Origin: Candidatus Thorarchaeota archaeon
GTDB lineage: Archaea > Asgardarchaeota > Thorarchaeia > Thorarchaeales > Thorarchaeaceae
Length of the DNA stretch: 64,000 bases
Assembly (NCBI GenBank): GCA_029855935.1
Contig: JAGSHN010000032.1
Location: forward strand, 40,756-104,755
Direction: 5' to 3'
Both the position numbers and the translations under genes were made by a program. The notes beneath the pieces are model-generated. The model did not search any database. It was not told the DNA's origin and saw only the letters and a list, made by a program, of their open reading frames with translations. Positions 8,853-17,192 of the stretch are shown piece by piece; position 1 is the stretch's first letter; every line of letters starts with the position of its first letter.

Positions 8853-9833
8853 GTGAACAGGACGGACGATGAACGGGAGAGAGAAGGGACGCAGGCAGGA
8901 CGGCTCTGGACTGTTCTGTCAGAGGGCGGGACACGCCTTGTTGCGTTGGGCGGACGGGCACGAAGGCTGACACGCCGTGAGGTGAAGGACATAGTGTTCA
9001 AGTTGCTCGTGGCGCTGATGGTGCTGATCGTCGTGACACCTTTCTTCCTCCTTCTTGCGCGGCTGCTCTCTGTGGGCCTTCAGGACCTGGTGGGGTCGGG
9101 GCCCGGACAGGGCTGGGAACTGATAGCCACACTGCCTGGTGCTGCGCTCAGAGGCGGAGTACTCAATGCAATCGTCGGGACCACGGTTCTCGTCCTCGTT
9201 GCAACGGCAGTCGGAGTCCCCCTGAGCGTGATGGGTGCAGTGTATATCAATGAGTACTCCCGGCCGGGACGGGTTCGCACGGCAATCGAGTTCGGGGCCG
9301 ACGTCCTCGCCGGGATCCCCTCAATAGTGTTCGGCGCCTTCGGATTCACGTTCCTTGTGGCCTATCTCGGTCTCGGTCTGGGCGCTCTCACTGGTGGGTT
9401 GACGCTGGCCTTTATGATGATACCGACAGTGATGCGCACGACTCAGGAGGCGCTGAAGCAGGTGCCGTCTTCGCTGCGAGAGGCCTCTCTGGCTCTCGGT
9501 GCCACAAAGTGGGCGACCACTTGGCGGGTCACCGTCCGTGCTGCACTGCCCGGGATAGTGACGGGAATTCTGCTTGCGGTAGGTCGTGTGATGGGCGAGA
9601 CCGCTCCGCTGATCTTCACGACGGGCAACAATCTCGGGCTTCCGACGGGCCTAGTGGGACCGGAGTCGTGGGTGGCATCGCTACCGTTCACAATCTGGTC
9701 GTACATTATGGACCCACGTCCGTATCTTCAGGTGCGTGCACACAGTGCTGCCCTTGTTCTTCTGATGATGGTCCTCATCGTGGACATCTTGGCCAACTAC
9801 GCATCACGTCGCCTGACAAGGAGGATTGTCTGA
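8853..9833 (+). CDS. pstA: Phosphate ABC transporter permease PstA
   Basis: PstA-type permease, 326 residues from a GTG start preceded by a GAGGTGATG element. A charged cytosolic N-terminal region of about 45 residues precedes six membrane segments; the EAA loop reads LREASLALGATKWATTWR and is followed by VGRVMGETAPLIFTTG. Together with PstC it forms the phosphate channel energised by PstB. The stop codon abuts the pstB GTG start directly. Confidence 0.92.
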   Translation: MNRTDDEREREGTQAGRLWTVLSEGGTRLVALGGRARRLTRREVKDIVFKLLVALMVLIVVTPFFLLLARLLSVGLQDLVGSGPGQGWELIATLPGAALRGGVLNAIVGTTVLVLVATAVGVPLSVMGAVYINEYSRPGRVRTAIEFGADVLAGIPSIVFGAFGFTFLVAYLGLGLGALTGGLTLAFMMIPTVMRTTQEALKQVPSSLREASLALGATKWATTWRVTVRAALPGIVTGILLAVGRVMGETAPLIFTTGNNLGLPTGLVGPESWVASLPFTIWSYIMDPRPYLQVRAHSAALVLLMMVLIVDILANYASRRLTRRIV

Positions 9834-10592
9834 GTGTACGAATACAGGATAGAGGTAAAGGACCTAAACACGTGGTTCGGCGAGAAGCATGTGCTGAAGA
9901 ACATAACGTGCTACTTCGAGGACAACTCTGTGACGGCCATAATGGGTCCCTCTGGCTGCGGAAAGAGCACACTCCTCAGGAGCATAAACCGGCTCAACGA
10001 TCTCATCCCTGGTTTCCGACTGACCGGGCAGATCTTCTTTGCAGGGAGCAACATCTACGACCCGGACAGAAACGTTTACGAGCTCCGAAAGAGAATAGGA
10101 ATGGTCTTTCAGAGGCCGAACCCGTTCCCGATGTCCATAAGGGAGAATCTCACCTTCGGTCCTCGTCTGCACGGCATAAAGGATGAGGACGAGCTTGAGC
10201 GTATTGTTGAGGACTCGCTACGCAAGGCCGCACTATGGGATGAGGTCAGAGATCAGCTCGACAGTCCAGCGGTCCATCTCTCAGGTGGTCAGCAGCAGCG
10301 TCTGTGTATTGCAAGGGCCCTCTCTGTCGATCCACCAGTGCTGTTGATGGACGAGCCTGTCTCAGCGCTTGACCCCATTAGCGCGGGAAAGATAGAGGAC
10401 CTCATCGTACAATTGAAGAAGGAATACACGATAATCCTAGTGACCCATAACGTTCAACAGGCGTTCAGGGTCTCGGACCAGGCGGCCTTTCTATATATGG
10501 GCGAACTTGTGGAGTTCGACAAGACAAAGCGAATTGCCGTCGCGCCTGAGGACCCACGGACAGAGGCCTTCATAACAGGCAGAATAGGATAG
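9834..10592 (+). CDS. pstB: Phosphate ABC transporter ATP-binding protein
   Basis: ABC ATPase of 252 residues. Walker [10 protein letters not shown] near residue 43, Q-loop [12 protein letters not shown], signature LSGGQQQR, Walker [14 protein letters not shown] and the H-loop THNVQQAFR are all intact. [10 protein letters not shown] after the Q-loop is a PstB hallmark. It powers phosphate import through PstC/PstA. The GTG start follows the pstA stop with no gap and has an AAGGAGG element upstream. Confidence 0.95.
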   Translation: MYEYRIEVKDLNTWFGEKHVLKNITCYFEDNSVTAIMGPSGCGKSTLLRSINRLNDLIPGFRLTGQIFFAGSNIYDPDRNVYELRKRIGMVFQRPNPFPMSIRENLTFGPRLHGIKDEDELERIVEDSLRKAALWDEVRDQLDSPAVHLSGGQQQRLCIARALSVDPPVLLMDEPVSALDPISAGKIEDLIVQLKKEYTIILVTHNVQQAFRVSDQAAFLYMGELVEFDKTKRIAVAPEDPRTEAFITGRIG

Positions 10593-10602
10593 GTGGAGAC
10601 AG

Positions 10603-11295
10603 GTGAGAACGCAACTGGAGTTCTATATGGAGGAGATAAAGAATCGTGTCGCAAGGATGTACGAGCTGGCGAGCCACGCCTTCATGATGTCTATAGAGGC
10701 CTTCAAGGAATTAGATGTGGAGATGGCTCGTGAGGTACAGCGGACGTCCGACGAGATAGAGGAGTTGGGCATCAAGATTGAGGACAACGTGTTTGAGACC
10801 ATCGTCCGCCGCCAGCCTGTCGCTCGGGATCTGCGTGCCCTGGGCAGCTACAACTTCGTCTCGTTGCATCTATACCGAGTCGGTCGCTACGCGTACAAAG
10901 TGGCCCACATAGTCAAGCTTGCAAGTCAGCACGAACTGTCACACTACAAGAAACTCGAGTCGATTCCGTATATGGCAGGGCTTGCCAAGAAGACACTTGA
11001 CATTGCTATGCACGCTCTCCTTGAGGGCGACCTCTCGCAGATTGACGAGCTGGAGAAGCTCGAGGCGTCGTCAGACAAGGAGACCGTGGCAATGTTCGAG
11101 GAGATAGTGGAGTATCTGAAGAAGATGACCGGCATAACAACGATGTCCCTGTTCTACGTCATCGTCGGACGCTACTGCGAGCGTGCTGCAGACCACGCCT
11201 TCTCAATCGCTGAGAGGGCCATCTATGTTCACACTGGCAAGAGAAGAAAACTCGGCCTTGCGTACAAGGGCTCGGCTGACCGTGGCCCGCACTGA
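10603..11295 (+). CDS. phoU: Phosphate transport regulator PhoU
   Basis: PhoU protein of 230 residues, all helical, with two PhoU bundles; acidic metal-binding helices contain residues such as DEIEELGIKIEDNV and RYCERAADHAFSIAER. PhoU dampens Pst uptake when phosphate is plentiful. It starts with GTG 10 bases after pstB and ends the operon. The locus thus has two PhoU-domain proteins, this one and the AbrB fusion upstream. Confidence 0.92.
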   Translation: MRTQLEFYMEEIKNRVARMYELASHAFMMSIEAFKELDVEMAREVQRTSDEIEELGIKIEDNVFETIVRRQPVARDLRALGSYNFVSLHLYRVGRYAYKVAHIVKLASQHELSHYKKLESIPYMAGLAKKTLDIAMHALLEGDLSQIDELEKLEASSDKETVAMFEEIVEYLKKMTGITTMSLFYVIVGRYCERAADHAFSIAERAIYVHTGKRRKLGLAYKGSADRGPH

Positions 11296-11322
11296 GGAGA
11301 GGAGCGGGAACACGACTGACCT

Positions 11323-11844
11323 CTACACTGACCTCCCGGCTCTTATAGCCTCGACCAGACTAGTGAATGCAAGGTCAACGTTGACGTTCTCGGTGGCGCT
11401 GGTCTGTATGAGTCGTGTCGCCTTCTGCTCAGCGATTCTCATGACCTCCCGCGGGTCCACAACGGTGTCAAGGTCAATCTTGTTTTCGACCATCACCACA
11501 GGGACGTCTCCTGCAGCGGAGAACAGCGCATCCAGCCACTCGTCCATGTGGTACAACGTCTCAGGGCGTGTACGGTCGAACACAAAGAACGCGCCAGATG
11601 CGTTCGAGCAATACTGTTCTCTCAGCTGCGCAAACGACTCCTCCCCGCCCAGATCCCAGATCACCAGCTTGTACACTGCTCCCTTGAGTCTGACAAGCTT
11701 GACGTGAAGAGTCGCACCGATGGTGCTGCCGATATCACCCGGGAGACTGTCATAGACATACTGCTGAACAAGTGAAGTCTTCCCGACCCCCGTGTCACCA
11801 AGGAACACGAGCTTGTAGACAAAGTCGGGCTCGGGAGAAACCAA
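11323..11844 (-). CDS. Ras/Arf-like small GTPase
   Basis: Small GTPase of 173 residues. Motifs: G1 GDTGVGKTS near residue 16, a threonine in STIGATLH for switch I, G3 WDLGGEE, G4 ENKID and G5 TSATE. The WDxGG form resembles Arf-type and many Asgard GTPases. The residue that should be the catalytic switch II glutamine is Glu (GGEE), which may slow hydrolysis. The start codon is TTG with a GGTGGT element 5 bases upstream. No prenylation cysteine is seen at the C-terminus. A second, related GTPase with WDIGGQ lies directly upstream; partners and role (vesicle, polarity or signalling) are unknown. Confidence 0.92.
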   Translation of the reverse strand: MVSPEPDFVYKLVFLGDTGVGKTSLVQQYVYDSLPGDIGSTIGATLHVKLVRLKGAVYKLVIWDLGGEESFAQLREQYCSNASGAFFVFDRTRPETLYHMDEWLDALFSAAGDVPVVMVENKIDLDTVVDPREVMRIAEQKATRLIQTSATENVNVDLAFTSLVEAIRAGRSV

Positions 11845-11879
11845 GACGCACCACCGCGGCCAGGTGTACAGGCGTGAGG

Positions 11880-11887
11880 GATAAAAC
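11880..11887 (-). promoter_or_regulatory. TATA box of small GTPase gene
   Basis: Reads GTTTTATC on the minus strand, about 36 bases before the TTG start. The same 8 bases precede the second GTPase gene, so the two genes appear to have matching promoters. Confidence 0.5.
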
Positions 11888-11916
11888 CTTCGTTCCTACT
11901 ACGCAGACGCGCCTCT

Positions 11917-12450
11917 TCAGACCATGGTGAACTTCTCGCGTGCCTGAGTTAGTATCTGCCGGGAGAGCGTGAGGAAGGCCTCCTCTACGTTCATGTCTTC
12001 CTTCGCACTCGTTCTCACGTAGACGCAGTTGAACTTCTTTGCTATCTCCTCTGCGTAGCCGGGCTTGATCTTTGAGTCCAGATCAATCTTGTTTTCCACG
12101 AGGACAAGGGGTATCGTTCCTGTGACCTCGTAGAGAACGCTTATCCACTGATGTATCCGGTCGAGAGTTTCAGGGCGGGTGGTGTCGAAGACAAAGAAGG
12201 CGCCCGCCGCGTTCTGGTAGTAGGCTCGTCGCAGCTGCTCAAAGTCCTTCTGTCCGCCTATGTCCCAGATCACCAGCTTGATGCGTACATCCTCGACATC
12301 GACAGTCTTTACGTGAATGTCGGTGCCTATTGTCGTGAGATACTCGCCCTCAAAGCTATTGTACACGTACCTTCCAACTAGGCTGGTCTTGCCTACGGCC
12401 GGTTCTCCAAGGAAGACTATCTTGAACAGGTAGTCAACAGGCGCGTGCAG
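11917..12450 (-). CDS. Ras/Arf-like small GTPase, probable CTG start
   Basis: Small GTPase with G3 WDIGGQK, G4 ENKID and G5 TSAKE. The first ATG/GTG/TTG codon in frame (GTG at 12366) would cut off the P-loop, but reading upstream restores YLFKIVFLGEPAVGKTS. No ATG, GTG or TTG exists between that and the in-frame stop at 12478-12480. A CTG at 12448-12450, preceded by GGAGAG with 8 bases spacing, gives 177 residues and aligns end-to-end with the neighbouring GTPase. Unlike that paralogue it keeps the switch II glutamine. CTG initiation is rare; a base error turning ATG or GTG to CTG is possible. Confidence 0.85.
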   Translation of the reverse strand: MHAPVDYLFKIVFLGEPAVGKTSLVGRYVYNSFEGEYLTTIGTDIHVKTVDVEDVRIKLVIWDIGGQKDFEQLRRAYYQNAAGAFFVFDTTRPETLDRIHQWISVLYEVTGTIPLVLVENKIDLDSKIKPGYAEEIAKKFNCVYVRTSAKEDMNVEEAFLTLSRQILTQAREKFTMV

Positions 12451-12503
12451 CTGAAATACTCTCCGGTGTCCGATGTTTCATCAGATGAGGGGGGCGAGAA
12501 CAA

Positions 12504-12511
12504 GATAAAAC
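12504..12511 (-). promoter_or_regulatory. TATA box of second small GTPase gene
   Basis: Reads GTTTTATC on the minus strand, identical to the element before the first GTPase. The predicted transcript start near 12480 leaves about 30 bases of leader containing the ribosome site and the CTG start. Confidence 0.5.
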
Positions 12512-12659
12512 TATCGAGCTTCTGGGAACTGTGCCCCGATGTTGATCCGTCATCATGGCTCTTGTTCTCGCATATTCTTCTGCATACCACAATTCACGCC
12601 TCACAAGACCAAAAGTGACAAAAGCAGGCATAGATGCGCAGCAGTGGGTGTCCCATGGT

Positions 12660-13451
12660 ATGCGGATTGGAACCTTTGCGCGGAACAATGACCAAGTCGC
12701 AATGGCGATAGACAATGATGCTGACTTTGTAGAACTGCGAATGGACCTTGAACACTCCATTGACTTTGAGGCCGCGAAACGACAGCTCTCTGACGCTGGC
12801 ATTGGGATCACCCTTCACCTACCGAGCTGGCCCGACTGGCGCCCGATTGAGGTGAGTCAGCTTGTGCTTCCGTACGTCGATCTCGGCAGACTGATGGATG
12901 CCGAGTTGGTGACCATTCACACGACTCTCTCAAGCATCTTTTATACGGATGGGGAGATTGACGACTTTCTCAATGGCATCGGCCCCGTGTGTGAGGCTGC
13001 CGAGAGCTCCGGTGTGCAGCTGGCCATAGAGAATCTCGGGCTGCAGTACACAGAACTGGCCCTTCTGTTTGACCAGCAGCCCTGTATGAAGATGGTGCTG
13101 GATGTTGGTCACGCTCAGATCATGGCGCTGAGAAACCGTGCACTGGACCACGTGGAGTTCTTCTACGACCGTATTGCAATGGTCAATCTTCACGACAACA
13201 ACGGTTCCAAGATGCTGGACGAGGTGATTGTCCTTCGCAGAGAGGGGCCTCTCTCCCGTCAGGAGATGAGAGAAGTCGCAAGACGGTACGACGAGCATCT
13301 CCCAATCGGTGAGGGGAGTGTGGATTTTGAGAGCGTTCTCTCTGCCCTGAAGAAGAGAGGCTACGATGGCAGATTCCTGATGATGTGCGCCGACCCGGCA
13401 CGGTTCCCCGAGGAACGGGAGAAGTTCCTTGCTCTATGGCAGCAGGTCTGA
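12660..13451 (+). CDS. Sugar phosphate isomerase/epimerase family TIM barrel
   Basis: Xylose-isomerase-like TIM barrel (263 residues from ATG 12660; the family usually begins with a strand like MRIGTFA). Metal-site features: VELRMDLEHS on strand two, IHTTLS, AIENLG (Glu), DVGHAQIM (Asp, His), NLHDNN (His) and a final GEGSVDFESVLSALKKRGYDG. These are the ligands of the divalent metal in sugar isomerases, epimerases and AP endonuclease IV relatives. An upstream in-frame ATG at 12555 would add 35 unrelated residues. Substrate unknown; a free sugar or sugar acid is likely. Confidence 0.82.
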   Translation: MRIGTFARNNDQVAMAIDNDADFVELRMDLEHSIDFEAAKRQLSDAGIGITLHLPSWPDWRPIEVSQLVLPYVDLGRLMDAELVTIHTTLSSIFYTDGEIDDFLNGIGPVCEAAESSGVQLAIENLGLQYTELALLFDQQPCMKMVLDVGHAQIMALRNRALDHVEFFYDRIAMVNLHDNNGSKMLDEVIVLRREGPLSRQEMREVARRYDEHLPIGEGSVDFESVLSALKKRGYDGRFLMMCADPARFPEEREKFLALWQQV

Positions 13452-13455
13452 CTCG

Positions 13456-14562
13456 TCACGCTTTCTGCAAGATCGAGTCTTTCAGACGTTCTACCTGTTC
13501 TATGCCCTTGCTATCTCCAGCGGCCTCGTAGAACGCCCGCGCAATGGCCAGCATCTTCTGAGCCTCTCCGTTCTTTCCTTGTACGACAAAGAACCTCGCT
13601 CGTTTCAGCCGCGCCTCAGCCATCTCCGAATAGACGTGAGTGGGATACTCAAAGAGGTCGGGCACGAACGTGGCGCCGCACCTCGGACAGGTGACCGGGG
13701 TCGCCTCTCCCACAGCCGCTCTCTCCTCTGCAACGGGCGGGGGGCCGGCGGTGGCAGGAGCGCTGGGCGGCGCCTCTGGGACGGCCGCCTCAGTCTGAGG
13801 TGCCGCAGTCCCTTCCGGTGGCTGCCCCTCGGATGGCATGACTGGGATCTCAGACTCGTCGACTTCGATCTTCTCGTAGAGAGAGGACCTGAACTCCGAG
13901 GGTACTGATGCCTCTGGAGGTGGTGCAGGAGGCGGCTCGACAGGTGGCCCCTCAGGATGAATTATCGCTGACATTGCTCCCAGTATCTTGACCTCGCTCT
14001 CCTCCGGTCGTTCCTCAAGACTCTCCTCTGGAGGTAGCTCGCCCTCGGCCTTCTCCTCTCTCCATTCGACGGCCTCAGGCGCGGTGGGCTCTGCGCTCGG
14101 AGCAGGAGCGGCCGCTGCAGGTGCTCGTGCGGGCTGCGCCTCTTCGGGCTCTGCACTCTCCTCAAGCAGCTCCTTCACCTCACTTGCCCTGAGCATCCTT
14201 GTCTCGACCACCCCAGTACCAGTCTCCTCAAGGCCGACCTCCTCAGCCTTCTTGAAGGCTTCTCTGGCCTTCTCAAGCTCCGACTTCACTCGCTTCCTTG
14301 TCCCCCGTCTGACGCGATCCCTTGCGACCTGTGACGGGCGGACCCACTCCTCCTCTACCACAACTGCCTTCGGTCCTTGCTCTGCCTCTGTTTCCTGGGC
14401 AGCTGCTGCCGTTCCTGTCACAACCCTACCCGTCTCTGGGACCTCTACCTGCGGCTTCGCCAGGCGTGGTCTCCTCTTCGACACAGTCAGCTTGGCACCA
14501 CATCTTATGCAGAACTTTCTCGTTGGCAGGTTCGCCTTTCCACAATTGGGACAGACCTTCAT
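13456..14562 (-). CDS. Zinc-ribbon protein with long acidic Pro/Ala-rich linker
   Basis: 368 residues from the ATG at 14562 (an upstream ATG at 14607 is possible). An N-terminal zinc ribbon has C4-x2-C7 and C18-x2-C21. A long linker rich in Glu, Pro and Ala follows, then a CPRCGATF half-ribbon and a helical C-terminal domain of about 75 residues (ARLKRARFFVVQGKNGEAQ, then AIARAFYEAAGDSKG) that looks TPR- or MIT-like. No enzymatic motif. Likely an adaptor or scaffold; function not recognised. The layout of two metal-binding modules joined by a disordered linker is common in Asgard proteomes. Confidence 0.75.
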   Translation of the reverse strand: MKVCPNCGKANLPTRKFCIRCGAKLTVSKRRPRLAKPQVEVPETGRVVTGTAAAAQETEAEQGPKAVVVEEEWVRPSQVARDRVRRGTRKRVKSELEKAREAFKKAEEVGLEETGTGVVETRMLRASEVKELLEESAEPEEAQPARAPAAAAPAPSAEPTAPEAVEWREEKAEGELPPEESLEERPEESEVKILGAMSAIIHPEGPPVEPPPAPPPEASVPSEFRSSLYEKIEVDESEIPVMPSEGQPPEGTAAPQTEAAVPEAPPSAPATAGPPPVAEERAAVGEATPVTCPRCGATFVPDLFEYPTHVYSEMAEARLKRARFFVVQGKNGEAQKMLAIARAFYEAAGDSKGIEQVERLKDSILQKA

Positions 14563-14693
14563 TTGGCCACCCCACTTACTGACCGAGCTATACGCATCGT
14601 TGCTCATATAGCTTTGCCAAAGGAGCAGAAAGGACAGGCCTCGTCGGAGTGGGGCGCACTCCTCACTAGCCCCATATCGACGGGCATAAAGCG

Positions 14694-14699
14694 TTATAT
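14694..14699 (+). promoter_or_regulatory. TATA box, leaderless promoter of GH116 gene
   Basis: TTATAT in the AT-rich stretch before the GH116 gene, about 27 bases ahead of its GTG start, so the transcript is probably leaderless. The same short space must hold the promoter for the divergent zinc-ribbon gene. Confidence 0.5.
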
Positions 14700-14723
14700 C
14701 CCCCCTCCTCTAGGGCTCAGGTC

Positions 14724-17168
14724 GTGAAAGTCTATAGCATCCCGGACTGTGCATGGAGGATTAGGCTAGATGGACGGCCTGAGCGTGAGGGCTGCCCTAG
14801 GCGCTATCCCATCGGTCTGATGTTGCGAATGGCGCCTGTCCTGTTGAGAATTCGCAGGCAGAGGAAGGTGGCTGGGAGGGGTGCCGAGCCGCCGTCGATG
14901 TTCTCTGTGAGCGCAATCAACGACGGTCACAATCAGGGCGTACCCATCGGTGGTCTTGGTGCTGGCAGTATCGGCAGAACATATCGCGGCGACTTTGCCA
15001 GATGGCACCTAAACGTCGGCGAGCACGTATATCACCCGTCTATCCCCAATCAGTTCCATCTCTTCATCCGACGCGACGGAGAGCGTCTTGCACGGACGCT
15101 CAATCCTCGTCCGTCGGCTCCCGTCCTCTCATCATGGGGGTGGGGTCTTGAGCCACATAGGGCCACGTATCACGCTCTATTCCCGCGAGCTTGGACTGTG
15201 TACGACTATGCTGACTGGGGTCTGCAGTTGACGTGTGAGCAGATCTCTCCCGTCATTGGTCACAACTATAGGGAGTCATCTTATCCTGTGGGAGTGTTTC
15301 ACTGGTCCGTTCAGAACGTCGGTTCGCGTCCGCTGGACGTCTCTCTGATGCTCACGTGGGAGAATGCCATTGTGCCCACACGCAAGGCGCACCCCGGCGA
15401 CTCTGTCTCAGGACACGTCTCTGAGCGTCAGGCGATGGTGGAGCTTCGACATGGCGAGGACGCGGATTGCTATCCCGTGTCCTTTGGGCTAGGGGTGGCA
15501 TCGGACGATGCCTCTCTGCTCCTTCTGGAGAGCTTCGACACAGAGGGCGGCGGTGCGGGCGTGTGGTCCACATTCAGTGATAGGGGCATCGTGGACGAGA
15601 GGGCATCGGCGAATCCTGTGAGGTCAGGTCACCGCCACGGAGCTGCGTTGTGCTCTTGCACGAATCTGATGCCCGGAGAGTCGAAGGATATCACGTTCGC
15701 CGTCGCGTGGGACATCCCCATAATCAGGTTCGGTCGGAGGAGCTGGTATCGTCGCTACACGAGGTTCTTTGGGAGTTCTGGGGACAACGCTCTTCGTCTC
15801 ACGGAGACAGCCCTTGGCGGCTGGCGCGAGTGGTCCCGACAGATTCACAAATGGCAGCAACCAGTTCTCGAGTCCGACCTGCCAGACTGGCTCAAGTGCG
15901 CCCTGTTCAATGAACTGTACTACCTCGTCGATGGTGGCACTGCGTGGACGGCCGGTCCGGTGGGGGCCAAGGATGATCGGGATGCTGGCACAGACCAATC
16001 CGCGAACGGGGCCGGGTCAGAACTGAGTGACGATATCGGTCACTTTGCGTATCTGGAGTGTTTTGACTATCCGTTCTACAACACGTACGACGTACACTTC
16101 TACGCGAGTTTTGCTCTTCTTTGGAACTGGCCATTACTGGATAACTCCATTCACACCGACTTCGCCGATGCGGTTCTTGCCTCGGACGAGCGGGAGCGGA
16201 TGCTTATTCTTCACAGGGGGACGGCTCCGAGGAAGCCCTACGGCTGCATACCTCACGACCTAGGGACTCCGCAAGAGGATCCTTGGGTGGCCACCAACGC
16301 GTACAACGCACAGGATGTGAGCCGCTGGAAGGACCTCAACACCAAGTTTGTGCTGCAGGTCTACAGGAACTACGTGATCACTGGAGATAGAGACTTTCTT
16401 GAGTACTGCTGGCCGAGCGTCAAGGTGGCAATGGAGTACGCCGACCGCTTTGACACGGACGGTGACGGCCTCATCGAGAACGAGGGCTTTCCGGACCAGA
16501 CCTACGACGTCTGGACGATGCAGGGCGTGAGTACGTACTGTGCCGGACTTTACCTTGCTGCGGCCGAGGCGATGGTCGCAATGGCCGGGATAATGAACGA
16601 GCCGGACGTTGCAGAGAAGTATCGTGAGGTGGTCAGCCGCGGTCGGAGAAGATTCACCGACTTGTTATGGACGGGTGAATACTTCAGGTTCGACTCGAGC
16701 GGCGGCCGTCATAGCGACAGCATTATGGCGGACATGCTCTCAGGCCTCCTGTATACGCACGTCTGCGGTCTCCCTCGGTACGTCGACGCGGAGAAGGCCC
16801 GCATGTCGCTGAGAACAATATTTGAGTTCAACGTGCTTCGTTTTGCGGATGGCGAGATGGGCGCGGTCAACGGTATGAGACCGAACGGCAAGGTGGACCG
16901 AAGCAGCCCGCAGTCAGCAGAGGTGTGGACTGGCACGACCTATGCCCTTGCGGCCCTGATGGCCTATGAGGGTCTACTGGAGGAGGCGGAGAAGACGGCC
17001 TACGGCATCTACAGAGTCACGTACCACTCACTCGGCTACTGGTTCAGGACACCTGAGGCGTGGCTCAGTGACGGCTCCTATCGCGCGTCGATGTATATGC
17101 GACCACTGGCCGTCTGGGCACTCGGGATGGCCCTCCTCCGCGATCGTGGTCACGAGGACGATGTCTGA
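14724..17168 (+). CDS. GH116 beta-glucosidase / GBA2-type glucosylceramidase
   Basis: 814-residue glycoside hydrolase of family 116. The N-terminal beta-sandwich domain (GVPIGGLGAGSIGRTYRGDF) is followed by the (alpha/alpha)6 catalytic barrel. By family comparison the nucleophile is E397 in LFNELYYLVDGG and the acid/base is D595 in DQTYDVW; the signature PQSAEVWTGTTYALAALM is intact. Relatives include human GBA2 and bacterial/archaeal beta-glucosidases and xylosidases. No signal peptide is visible, so it acts in the cytosol on imported oligosaccharides or glycolipids. It starts with GTG just after a TATA box. Confidence 0.9.
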   Translation: MKVYSIPDCAWRIRLDGRPEREGCPRRYPIGLMLRMAPVLLRIRRQRKVAGRGAEPPSMFSVSAINDGHNQGVPIGGLGAGSIGRTYRGDFARWHLNVGEHVYHPSIPNQFHLFIRRDGERLARTLNPRPSAPVLSSWGWGLEPHRATYHALFPRAWTVYDYADWGLQLTCEQISPVIGHNYRESSYPVGVFHWSVQNVGSRPLDVSLMLTWENAIVPTRKAHPGDSVSGHVSERQAMVELRHGEDADCYPVSFGLGVASDDASLLLLESFDTEGGGAGVWSTFSDRGIVDERASANPVRSGHRHGAALCSCTNLMPGESKDITFAVAWDIPIIRFGRRSWYRRYTRFFGSSGDNALRLTETALGGWREWSRQIHKWQQPVLESDLPDWLKCALFNELYYLVDGGTAWTAGPVGAKDDRDAGTDQSANGAGSELSDDIGHFAYLECFDYPFYNTYDVHFYASFALLWNWPLLDNSIHTDFADAVLASDERERMLILHRGTAPRKPYGCIPHDLGTPQEDPWVATNAYNAQDVSRWKDLNTKFVLQVYRNYVITGDRDFLEYCWPSVKVAMEYADRFDTDGDGLIENEGFPDQTYDVWTMQGVSTYCAGLYLAAAEAMVAMAGIMNEPDVAEKYREVVSRGRRRFTDLLWTGEYFRFDSSGGRHSDSIMADMLSGLLYTHVCGLPRYVDAEKARMSLRTIFEFNVLRFADGEMGAVNGMRPNGKVDRSSPQSAEVWTGTTYALAALMAYEGLLEEAEKTAYGIYRVTYHSLGYWFRTPEAWLSDGSYRASMYMRPLAVWALGMALLRDRGHEDDV

Positions 17169-17192
17169 TTGAACTATCGTGCTTGCCGATGG

